Shown piece by piece: positions 1 through 5,839 of a stretch of 6,671 nucleotides of DNA. The notes under the pieces were generated by a model. The model was not told the DNA's origin, searched no databases, and saw only the letters and a program-made list of their open reading frames with translations. Every line of letters starts with the position of its first letter. The stretch's first letter is position 1. Origin of the DNA: Planctomycetota bacterium (GTDB lineage: Bacteria > Planctomycetota > Phycisphaerae > UBA1845); NCBI GenBank assembly GCA_022563615.1, contig JADFMZ010000185.1, positions 1 through 6,671 of the forward strand, written 5' to 3'. Position numbers and translations under genes: made by a program.

Positions 1-211
1 GTCGCCCGTCGGATCCTTCCAAGGCAGAGGCTGACCGTGACTCAGGCACGCAACCACGCTTCCGCCATGCGCGCAGTATAGCCATATCGGGTTCTGATTC
101 CAACGCCAGGCGAACATGATCGAGCCCGACTTTGGATCCTTGACTCTATGAGAAGGGAGATGGGCTCCAAAGGGTGGGGCCTGCACGCGAGTCGTCTGTA
201 TCCCGCTACGG
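1..211. other. Window-edge spacer, no assignable gene
   Basis: This stretch lies downstream of the minus-strand exported protein that ends at 212. On the minus strand an ATG at 117-115 opens a frame of 39 codons that runs off the left edge (it begins MFAWRWNQNPIWLYC). A second minus frame from an ATG at 85 is also open to the edge. On the plus strand a frame open from base 1 closes with TAG at 76-78. None has a clear ribosome binding site or a recognisable motif, so I cannot choose between a partial gene and non-coding sequence. No hairpin followed by a T-run is visible after the stop at 212. Confidence 0.3.
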
Positions 212-1186
212 TCACGGCTGCTTTGATCGACGCCGGCTGAAACGCAAGAGGGCGAGGCCGCAAAGCGTGCAAACCAGCGTGGGCAGCATGGCTGCGCCGC
301 AAAGGCCTCCCACAACGCGAGGCCCCAGGTTGCGATCGGCAGCGTCAGGATCGACCTCCCGACCGACCTCGTCGTCCTGGTCCTGGGGAGCGACCGGCGC
401 GCCGAAGTCGTCGTTCCCATTCTCGCCGCCGGGTAGGTCGGGTTGGACCGGGTCGTTGGTTGTCGCAACGGATGGGTCATCCGGCAGATCGTCATTCACG
501 GTCGGGTCTTGGCCAGCGGGAACGTTACCGGCATCGTCGTCCTCATCGTCGCCCACTCCCGGATCGTCCGGCCCATCGCCACCGGAAGAACCGCCGGTTC
601 CGCCGCTGCTTCCCTGCGCCGGGTCCAGCTCAAGCTCAATGGCCCCGCCAGTGATGTCGCCTGTGCGGGCCGAAAAATCGACCCTCGGAAAGAATCCCGC
701 CGATAGTGCCGCGCCCGCCCCGGCGTCAACGCCCGCAACATTGAGCACGTCGAGTGTTCCGGTCTCGTTTACCGTGACCGAAAGCGTCGCCACTCGGACC
801 GGAGTTTCATCCAGGTCGATAATGAATCCTGCGCGGCGACCCTGGCCCAGGTAGACGGCGGACGGTTGGTGAAGATCGGAAAACTGAAGATAGGTGCTGT
901 CACTCAGGCCTGGATCGAGCCGCCATTCGAACTGATCAATAATAATATTCGGGCTTGTTGCGGAAAAGTCGAACTGGATCAGCCGCACGTCCGCCAGCGG
1001 GAGGTCGTCGCCGTCGACGGCCAGGAGAATGTCCACCGATACGACGACGCCGGGCGTCAGTGCGTCGCTTGCAACGGGTTGGCCTTCAAGATCGTGCGTT
1101 GCCAATGTGACGAGGATGTCCGCCTCCAAGGAAGCGGGCCAACCAAGGCCCAGCACGACCAACGCCAAGGGTCTAAGAAACCTCAT
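212..1186 (-). CDS. Exported acidic protein with cohesin-like domain and C-terminal Cys/membrane/Arg anchor
   Basis: This 324-residue protein is exported. Residues 1-22 form a signal peptide with a likely cut after LEA. Residues 23-185 are rich in beta-strand-like segments of the carbohydrate-binding/cohesin type. Residues 190-288 are a low-complexity Gly, Asp, Pro and Asn linker, strongly acidic. The C-terminus has GGLCG at 293-297, a hydrophobic helix at about 298-315 with two more Cys, and a basic tail (RFSRRRSKQP). That three-part end resembles MYXO-CTERM/PEP-CTERM-type sorting signals, but a plain membrane anchor is also possible. The start is set at 1186 because AAAGG lies 7 bases upstream and the signal peptide begins there. 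The frame stays open to an ATG at 1288, but that extension would bury the signal peptide behind 34 residues. It lies 220 bases downstream of the dockerin protein on the same strand. Its substrate or partner is unknown. Confidence 0.8.
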   Translation of the reverse strand: MRFLRPLALVVLGLGWPASLEADILVTLATHDLEGQPVASDALTPGVVVSVDILLAVDGDDLPLADVRLIQFDFSATSPNIIIDQFEWRLDPGLSDSTYLQFSDLHQPSAVYLGQGRRAGFIIDLDETPVRVATLSVTVNETGTLDVLNVAGVDAGAGAALSAGFFPRVDFSARTGDITGGAIELELDPAQGSSGGTGGSSGGDGPDDPGVGDDEDDDAGNVPAGQDPTVNDDLPDDPSVATTNDPVQPDLPGGENGNDDFGAPVAPQDQDDEVGREVDPDAADRNLGPRVVGGLCGAAMLPTLVCTLCGLALLRFSRRRSKQP

Positions 1187-1269
1187 GGAGTTGCCTTTCG
1201 GGTCTGCCCGATTGTGATGGAAGTGCCGCCGGTGCAGAAGAACACTTTTGACTCGCTGATTCATGGCAG

Positions 1270-1283
1270 CCGAAACGTTTCGG
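1270..1283. promoter_or_regulatory. Perfect 14-bp palindrome, LacI/GalR-type operator candidate
   Basis: The sequence CCGAAACGTTTCGG is perfectly self-complementary and sits 84 bases upstream of the ATG of the anchored exported protein. Operators of the LacI/GalR family (for example RbsR and PurR sites) are even palindromes with a central CpG and the core AAACGTTT, which this matches. The assignment is inference: no regulator gene is in the window and no convincing -35/-10 pair is visible beside the palindrome. Confidence 0.45.
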
Positions 1284-1372
1284 TCCATTCGCTGCGCGAA
1301 AACGCCGATGGCGTAGTCACAACCGTCGCCGCAACTACGCCACCTTCATGTTCCTTGAATGATCGGCGCGAC

Positions 1373-1391
1373 CCCACCGCCTGGCGATGGG
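1373..1391 (-). other. Hairpin after the dockerin gene
   Basis: Just after the stop codon at 1407 the minus-strand transcript can form a 7-bp stem (CCCAUCG with CGGUGGG, one G-U pair) around a 5-base loop. No U-run follows, so it is a poor intrinsic terminator. It could protect an mRNA end or only attenuate read-through into the next gene. Confidence 0.25.
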
Positions 1392-1406
1392 CGCCGCCGG
1401 TTTTCA

Positions 1407-2648
1407 TTACGGTCCGCTCGGGCAGCTTACGCCGAAGGATACGTTCCGCCACTCGGCGAACGCACCGGTGCCCAGAAGGAGGTCAATCTCGCCGAGCAGA
1501 TCAGCCGGCGCACACGTGCCGTCCCGGTCGATGTCACACTGCCACAGAGTCAGGGCGGGTGATCCGGTGTTGTAAAAATCGATGAGGTCCATGATGTCCA
1601 GCCCGTCTGAGACGCCGCTGGCGCTTACGTCGCCGGGCAAAGACCCCAGGCATACGGTGCCCTGGGAATGGGCAAAACAGGTGTACTTGCCGGTCTCGAT
1701 GGGTGACGAAAGCTCGAGCGTTACGGTGTTGAAGCCGTCACTGATGACCTGGTTGACCGTCGGCGGCGTGCCGGTCGGTGAAACGCTGACGACAAAGTCC
1801 GACGGATCCAGGTTCGGGATGTTGGATACCGAACAGCTAAACGTAAAATCCACGCTGCTCCAGCCTAAGGCCGCACCTGCATTGTTGGGTTCGTGGGGGA
1901 ACCGGGCGTCGATCGCACAGTTGGGAGGCGAGCTGGAGGCAAGTGAACACTGCTCAACGTTAATGGTCAGGCTCTGGACGCCCGCGACTCCCGCCGCCAC
2001 CGTGGCCCAGAAAATGTCACCGGTTTCGCCGGCCTTGATGACGTTGGCGAAGATCGACGTCCTCGGCGATTGCAGGATATAGCTCCCCGGCGTTTCCGGT
2101 GCGGTCAGGCTACCGGTGACCAGGACGGCCGGCCCCATTCCGTCTGGCGCGGGTTCCGCGATACCCGTGATCACCATGCCCAGGGGGAAGGCCGCAACCT
2201 GCGTACACACGTTCAATTCACAGAACGACCCCGTCGGGCAGTCGGCGGCATCGGTGCAGGCTTGCTGACCGTTCTTGATCGTGTTCAGGCCGCCGCCGAT
2301 CTGGACCAGCTTCCCGTCGATGATCGTCCCACCGTAGCCTGCGGGGTTCGTGATCCCGTCGGGTATCACGAAAGCCGCCATGGGATCATTCCCAGTGACC
2401 GTGCTGCGCGGCGTGTCGGCCTGCGACAAAGGGCCGCCTTCAAACTCCAGGTCAAAGCCGACCAGGGCCAGCCCCTCGTTGTCCATATCACTCAGGATGC
2501 CCACGACCCGATACTGCACCTCGGCGCCCGGGGCGACCGTGATCTCGTGCAAGCCGGCCATCGATTCCACGCTGATACTGATATCCGTCGCCATAGCTGC
2601 GCTGCTCGCACAACAGACTCCAACGACCCATCCAACGAGCCTTCTCAT
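1407..2648 (-). CDS. Exported protein with cohesin-like region and C-terminal dockerin type I domain
   Basis: This 413-residue protein is exported. Residues 1-20 are a signal peptide cut after AMA. Residues 21-230 look like a cohesin-type beta domain (APGAEVQYRVVG, then GLALVGFDLEFEGG), interrupted at 131-148 by a Cys-rich hairpin, CTDAADCPTGSFCELNVC. Residues 241-333 are a second beta-rich region with several Cys. Residues 338-400 are a dockerin-like pair of calcium loops. The first is degenerate (D340, S342, S344, G345, S347, D351). The second is canonical (D372, D374, D376, G377, T378, D383). Dockerins bind cohesins, and such pairs are common in exported planctomycete proteins with no cellulosome link. 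GGAG lies 8 bases before the ATG. It may share a transcript with the anchored protein downstream. The biological role is unknown, and I see no catalytic motif. Confidence 0.85.
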   Translation of the reverse strand: MRRLVGWVVGVCCASSAAMATDISISVESMAGLHEITVAPGAEVQYRVVGILSDMDNEGLALVGFDLEFEGGPLSQADTPRSTVTGNDPMAAFVIPDGITNPAGYGGTIIDGKLVQIGGGLNTIKNGQQACTDAADCPTGSFCELNVCTQVAAFPLGMVITGIAEPAPDGMGPAVLVTGSLTAPETPGSYILQSPRTSIFANVIKAGETGDIFWATVAAGVAGVQSLTINVEQCSLASSSPPNCAIDARFPHEPNNAGAALGWSSVDFTFSCSVSNIPNLDPSDFVVSVSPTGTPPTVNQVISDGFNTVTLELSSPIETGKYTCFAHSQGTVCLGSLPGDVSASGVSDGLDIMDLIDFYNTGSPALTLWQCDIDRDGTCAPADLLGEIDLLLGTGAFAEWRNVSFGVSCPSGP

Positions 2649-2954
2649 GATCTCAACTCCACTTTGGGGTTCAACAATCAGAAACTACCGTTCCAAACAT
2701 CAGGCGGCGCCAACGCAACGGAAGACCCACTCCGATCCCGGCGCGAGTCTACCCGAAGCCCCTTTCCAACGGCATACACCACCTGCCTGTCTATCATAAG
2801 CAGTGCACCGGTCACAGCCTCGGCGCGAAGGTTTTTTCCACCATTTTTCCCAAGAGGCCCGCGTCGCGGCGGGCTGTGCGGTCGCTCAAACCGTCGAGGG
2901 CGATAAGAACGAGTTGTGGACCGCCACGATCGCGGCGGCGGTGTTGCTGGCGTA

Positions 2955-2982
2955 GGTTGAAGGTTGAAGGTTGAAGGTTGAA
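2955..2982 (+). repeat. Four perfect GGTTGAA heptamers
   Basis: GGTTGAA is repeated four times without change. After a three-base joint (GAT) the longer YCYGYAK array begins. The unit length of 7 is the same in both arrays although the unit sequences differ. Confidence 0.95.
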
Positions 2983-2985
2983 GAT

Positions 2986-3083
2986 CCTGTATCCTGTAGC
3001 CTGTATCCCGTATCCCGTAGCCTGTAGCCCGTAGTCTGTAGCCCGCAGCCTGTAGCCCGTAGCCCGCAGCCTGTAGCCCGCAG
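2986..3083 (+). repeat. Fourteen degenerate heptamers, YCYGYAK
   Basis: Fourteen contiguous 7-base units fill exactly 98 bases with no indel. Units are CCTGTAG, CCCGTAG, CCCGCAG, TCTGTAG, CCTGTAT and CCCGTAT. Almost all variation is transition-type (C/T at positions 1, 3 and 5), with G/T at position 7. CCTGTAT/CCCGTAT units are confined to the left end and CCCGCAG units to the right half. The 7-base phase continues beyond 3083 as CCGGGCC, TCGGGCT and TCGGGTT. Because 7 is not a multiple of 3, the array stays open in several frames and creates false proteins. Short heptamer repeats are known from cyanobacteria (STRR sequences); any relation to them is only by analogy. Confidence 0.95.
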
Positions 3084-3230
3084 CCGGGCCTCGGGCTTCG
3101 GGTTTTCGGACCGTACGAGCTTGGCAAAGCCCTGCTCTGGAATAAAGCGGCCCAGGCGATCGTAAAGCGACAGGATTCTTTTCTCCCGCTCGTTTGACGA
3201 CTCGAACCGCAGACGCCAACCTACCGATTC

Positions 3231-4931
3231 ATGACACCGCTCCAGTTGACCCGAAGCGTCCGCAGCCTCAACCGTTTGAGGCAGATCGCCCAGGTGCTCA
3301 CGCGGCACGGATTCGGGTATGCCGTCGCCCGCATCGACCTGTCGCGATTCGTGCCGGTCTGGATGCTGCGCCGGAAAGCGGCGGATTCGGAGTTGGGCGC
3401 CGGCGCCCCATCGGTGGGCAGGCGTTTGAGTCGCGTCTGCCATGACCTGGGTCCGACGTTCATCAAGCTCGGCCAGGTGATGAGCACCCGTCCCGACATC
3501 CTTCCGGCTGAAGTCCTGCAGGAGCTTCGCACGCTCCAGGACAAAGTGCCACCGTTTGACACTGCTGTGGCGATGGAAATCATAACCGCAGAACTCGGCC
3601 GGCCCGTCAAAGACTGTTTCGCCTGGATCGACGACAAGCCCGTCGCCAGCGCGTCCATCGGACAGGTCTACCGCGCCCGATCGATCGAGGGGGCGGAGCT
3701 TATGGTCAAGGTGCGCCGGCCGGACATCGAGGACACCATCCGACATGACATGCTCCTGGCGGGATGGCTGGCGGAGTCGCTCGAAAAGTTCATGCCGGAG
3801 CTGCGCATCTACCGCCCCGTCATGCTCGTTGATGAGCTGGAGCAGGCCTTGACTCGCGAACTGGACTTCATCAACGAAGCCTCCGCCACCAGCCGATTCG
3901 CCCGTGCGTTTGCCGACACGACGACGATTCGAGTGCCGCAGGTCTATTGGGAGTTGAGCGGGCCGAAGGTGCTGACACTCGAGGCTCTGCCGGGAATCAA
4001 TATCAACACACTTCTGGATCGAGAGGGACCCCAAGGATTTAATCGGCGTCTGGCGGCCAGGCGGCTGACCGATTGTTTTCTCAGGCAGATCTTTGAACTG
4101 GGAATGTTCCACGCCGACCCTCACCCGGGAAACATCCTGGTCGAAGCGCCGGCCACCATCGGGCTGATCGATTTCGGACAGGTCGGCGCGATCACCGACG
4201 AGTTGATGACGGAACTGGTCGTGCTGCTTTACGCCGCCATCCACGGGGAAATTGAGGCCCTTGTGGATACCCTGGCCGACATGGGGGCACTGGGCCGCGA
4301 CACCGACCGCCGCAGCCTCGGCCGTTCCCTTCAAATCCTGCTGGACAAATACAGCGGCCTGCCCCTCCAACGCCTGGACATCGGCACGCTACTGGCGGAG
4401 TCGTTCGATCTGATGCGCCGCCATGACATCATCGTGCCCAGGGATCTGTCGATGCTGAGCAAGGCGCTCAGCACGCTCAACGGCGTGGTGACCCGCCTCG
4501 ATCCCGACCTGAACCTGATCGAGCTTCTTAAGCCCCGCATTCTTCAGGCGATCCAGGATCGCTTGTCGCCGCCGCACATTGCCCGGGCCGGCGCGCGCAT
4601 GAGCTGGGACGTCTTGAATATCCTGCGCCGCGCTCCGGGCCAACTGCGGTCGGCCATGCGCCGTTTTTCCGAGGGCCAGTGGGAATTGCACGTCCATCAC
4701 AAGAACATCGATCAACTCGCCCGCGAGTTGGATCGTTCGGGTAACCGGATAGCCCTTTCCGTCGTAATTGCAGCCATCATCATCGGAAGCTCCGTGGTCT
4801 TCGGTACAAGGTCTGAGTCGACGATCGGAGGCATCCAACTGCATTACTTCGCCCTCATCGGTTATCTGATTGCCGGCGTTCTGGGGCTGGGCCTGGCCTG
4901 GGCGATCTTTCGCAGTGGAAGGTTGCATTGA
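3231..4931 (+). CDS. ubiB: UbiB/ABC1/AarF-family kinase-like membrane protein
   Basis: This 566-residue protein has the full UbiB/ABC1 (ADCK) layout. The family has an atypical protein-kinase-like fold with ATPase activity and supports isoprenoid quinone synthesis at the membrane. Visible motifs are KLGQ at 79-82 followed by STRPDILP, the Ala-rich loop ASASIGQV at 139-146, the nucleotide-site Lys K160 in MVKVRRP, ELDFINEA at 210-217, the catalytic-loop signature HADPHPGNIL at 294-303 (D296, N301), and DFG at 314-316. Two hydrophobic helices, about 507-525 and 537-560, anchor the C-terminus. Length is normal for bacterial UbiB. The ATG at 3231 fits the usual N-terminus (RLRQIAQVLTRHGFGY). An in-frame TGA at 3195 rules out much extension, although no ribosome binding site is clear. 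The symbol names the family: planctomycetes generally use menaquinone, so the true quinone client is open. Confidence 0.93.
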   Translation: MTPLQLTRSVRSLNRLRQIAQVLTRHGFGYAVARIDLSRFVPVWMLRRKAADSELGAGAPSVGRRLSRVCHDLGPTFIKLGQVMSTRPDILPAEVLQELRTLQDKVPPFDTAVAMEIITAELGRPVKDCFAWIDDKPVASASIGQVYRARSIEGAELMVKVRRPDIEDTIRHDMLLAGWLAESLEKFMPELRIYRPVMLVDELEQALTRELDFINEASATSRFARAFADTTTIRVPQVYWELSGPKVLTLEALPGININTLLDREGPQGFNRRLAARRLTDCFLRQIFELGMFHADPHPGNILVEAPATIGLIDFGQVGAITDELMTELVVLLYAAIHGEIEALVDTLADMGALGRDTDRRSLGRSLQILLDKYSGLPLQRLDIGTLLAESFDLMRRHDIIVPRDLSMLSKALSTLNGVVTRLDPDLNLIELLKPRILQAIQDRLSPPHIARAGARMSWDVLNILRRAPGQLRSAMRRFSEGQWELHVHHKNIDQLARELDRSGNRIALSVVIAAIIIGSSVVFGTRSESTIGGIQLHYFALIGYLIAGVLGLGLAWAIFRSGRLH

Positions 4932-5017
4932 CCGCATGGCTTGGACACGTGCGTTCCACCAGTTGAAAACCGGCGTCACAGGGAACTTCGGGAAAAGGAT
5001 TTCTAACAACACCGAGC

Positions 5018-5042
5018 CGCAGGCATTTTGAAAAGGCCTGCG
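5018..5042 (+). other. Hairpin downstream of the UbiB-like gene
   Basis: CGCAGGC at 5018-5024 pairs with GCCTGCG at 5036-5042, a perfect 7-bp stem. The 11-base loop contains TTTTGAAAA, which could add a few weak pairs. It starts 87 bases after the UbiB-like stop and has no T-run, so it is not a standard terminator. It could be a processing or stability element. Confidence 0.35.
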
Positions 5043-5258
5043 CGAACATCGGGGCGTCGTAGGCGCTTCGAAACAAGTTTTGCTGGACGGCCCGAAGCCC
5101 TTAGCCAAAGCCCCGAGTCGGCGTGGGCGTCTCGATCGATTCCACCGACGGTCGGCCCAGACGCCGAGGGCGTGGATAGCCAATCCAACCCCCATGCTTG
5201 AACGGTCCGGTCGAAATTGGCGGGAATAATCAGCCGGAAAATGCGAATAGTCTCCGGT

Positions 5259-5310
5259 GTTGGGACGTTCCTCCACGGCGGCCGTCCCAACCTGCGAAAG
5301 CTCTTGGGAG
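5259..5310 (+). promoter_or_regulatory. Leader with mutually exclusive hairpins over the ribosome binding site
   Basis: GTTGGGACG (5259-5267) pairs perfectly with CGTCCCAAC (5283-5291), a 9-bp stem around a 15-base loop. The right arm also contains TCCCAA (5285-5290), which pairs perfectly with TTGGGA (5304-5309), the bases that form the Shine-Dalgarno GGGAG (5306-5310). The two stems cannot form together: the longer one leaves the binding site free and the shorter one hides it. The pairing is read directly from the sequence; a regulatory role is inference. No known riboswitch class is recognised. Confidence 0.4.
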
Positions 5311-5317
5311 AACACTT

Positions 5318-5614
5318 ATGGACCTATTGGCCAGTAGCGAAGTAACCCGGTTACTCACCCCTCCGACCGTGTGGGGCATTGCTGCATTGGTGGTCGCCCT
5401 TGTCTCGATCATCGGACCGCAGTGGCGACGGGTGCATCGCAACAGCGAGGCCGCCCGACTCATCCGCCAGATGGTCGATCGGGGCTTTTCCGCCGACGAA
5501 ATCGAGCGAGTGCTCAACGCCGGTATGTCTCAGGACGATCACTCCGGCAGCCGGAGAGACTGGAAGCGGTTCATCCGAAAAGGCCGCGACTCCGCCGAGC
5601 GGGTTTCGTCGTAG
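5318..5614 (+). CDS. Small single-pass membrane protein, function unknown
   Basis: This 98-residue protein has one membrane segment at about 15-35 (VWGIAALVVALVSIIG) followed by basic residues (RRVHR), which predicts a cytoplasmic C-terminus. Residues 43-69 form a probable amphipathic helix-turn-helix segment, with LIRQMVDRGFSADEIERVL at its core, of the type seen in many small planctomycete membrane proteins. The rest is a charged tail. The ATG at 5318 is preferred because GGGAG lies 7 bases upstream. The frame is open further upstream, to a TTG at 5198, but that part overlaps the structured leader and is not protein-like. It stands alone between spacers, 386 bases after the UbiB-like gene. 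I do not recognise a named family. Confidence 0.8.
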   Translation: MDLLASSEVTRLLTPPTVWGIAALVVALVSIIGPQWRRVHRNSEAARLIRQMVDRGFSADEIERVLNAGMSQDDHSGSRRDWKRFIRKGRDSAERVSS

Positions 5615-5620
5615 CGACGA
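5606..5620 (+). other. Hairpin enclosing the TAG stop codon
   Basis: TCGTCG (5606-5611) pairs with CGACGA (5615-5620), and the 3-base loop is exactly the TAG stop of the small membrane protein. No T-run follows. It may be chance in GC-rich sequence or a 3'-end stabiliser. Confidence 0.3.
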
Positions 5621-5648
5621 GGCGAATCGCTGCCGCGCCGGCGCCGTG

Positions 5649-5745
5649 TTTCGCAAGTTTCGTGATCCTCTGAGCCGCAGGCTACAAACTACAGGCTACA
5701 GACTTCGGGCTACAGGCTACAGGCTACAGACTACAGTTTGCGAAA
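5649..5745. repeat. 8-bp inverted repeat bracketing the second heptamer array
   Basis: TTTCGCAA at 5649-5656 is the exact reverse complement of TTGCGAAA at 5738-5745. The right copy abuts the last heptamer; the left copy ends 18 bases before the first. Together they delimit a 97-base unit. Confidence 0.5.
5675..5737 (-). repeat. Second heptamer array, inverted copy of the 2986-3083 family
   Basis: Nine contiguous 7-base units run CCGCAGG, CTACAAA, CTACAGG, CTACAGA, CTTCGGG, CTACAGG, CTACAGG, CTACAGA, CTACAGT. Read on the minus strand they are CCTGTAG-type units like those of the first array, so the two arrays face each other across about 2.6 kb. The longest exact match I find between them is 15 bases (3017-3031 against 5720-5706). 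The array lies between the ends of two converging genes. Confidence 0.9.
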
Positions 5746-5777
5746 GTGACGGGCGGTCACTGGAGACCGAGACATCG

Positions 5778-5795
5778 CGCGGGCTGAAGCCCGCG
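5778..5795. repeat. REP-like palindrome in a convergent spacer
   Basis: CGCGGGC (5778-5784) pairs with GCCCGCG (5789-5795) around a TGAA loop. It lies between the converging small membrane protein and BFD-like genes, 45 bases past the latter's stop. GGGCTGAAGCCC-type palindromes are typical of dispersed REP elements. With no T-run on either side it is a weak terminator on its own. A second small hairpin, AGTGAC with GTCACT (5745-5761), lies just before it. Confidence 0.5.
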
Positions 5796-5839
5796 GCTCG
5801 GGTTGGAATCATGGGCGCATCACTCCATGGGGTAGGGCA

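Larger units (their letters stand above)
2649..3230. other. Divergent spacer, 582 bases, mainly repeats
   Basis: This spacer separates the start of the dockerin protein (minus strand) from the start of the UbiB-like protein (plus strand). Its right half is filled by two heptamer arrays (2955-3083) that grade into in-phase, heptamer-spaced sequence up to about 3111. Long open frames on the minus strand here are produced by the repeats and are not credible genes. A plus-strand frame ending with TAG at 2953-2955 gives a protein-like tail (NELWTATIAAAVLLA) directly before the first array; it may be a gene remnant. TATGAT on the minus strand at 2798-2793 resembles a -10 box for the dockerin gene but has no good -35 partner. 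Confidence 0.6.
4932..5317 (+). other. 386-base spacer with structured leader
   Basis: I find no credible gene between the UbiB-like stop and the small membrane protein. The sequence holds a 7-bp hairpin at 5018-5042 and a leader with two competing hairpins at 5259-5309. AATAAT at 5225-5230 could act as a -10 box for the small gene. The nearest -35-like TTGAAC (5198-5203) is 21 bases away, which is too far for a normal promoter. Confidence 0.5.

Noticed and set aside
91..102. GGTTCTGATTCC resembling a tRNA T-arm
   Set aside because: The spacing is one base too long and no acceptor, D or anticodon stem is found around it.
174..854. Open frame of 226 codons on the plus strand, Ser/Pro-rich
   Set aside because: It is antisense to the Gly/Asp-rich linker of the anchored exported protein, whose codons produce Ser/Pro runs on the other strand.
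2831..2850. T-rich run as an intrinsic terminator
   Set aside because: No stable stem precedes it; the best pairing is only about 3 bp.
2955..3083. Possible CRISPR array
   Set aside because: Units are 7 bases with no spacers, and there are no cas genes.
2886..4370. Open frame of 494 codons on the minus strand, antisense to the UbiB-like gene
   Set aside because: It overlaps the unmistakable UbiB coding frame and its C-terminal part is made of repeat translation (TGYRL-type and STFNLQPS-type). It is a by-product of GC-rich codons and heptamers.
4389..5315. Open frame of 308 codons on the minus strand
   Set aside because: Most of it is antisense to the UbiB-like gene and the rest has no recognisable motif or ribosome binding site.
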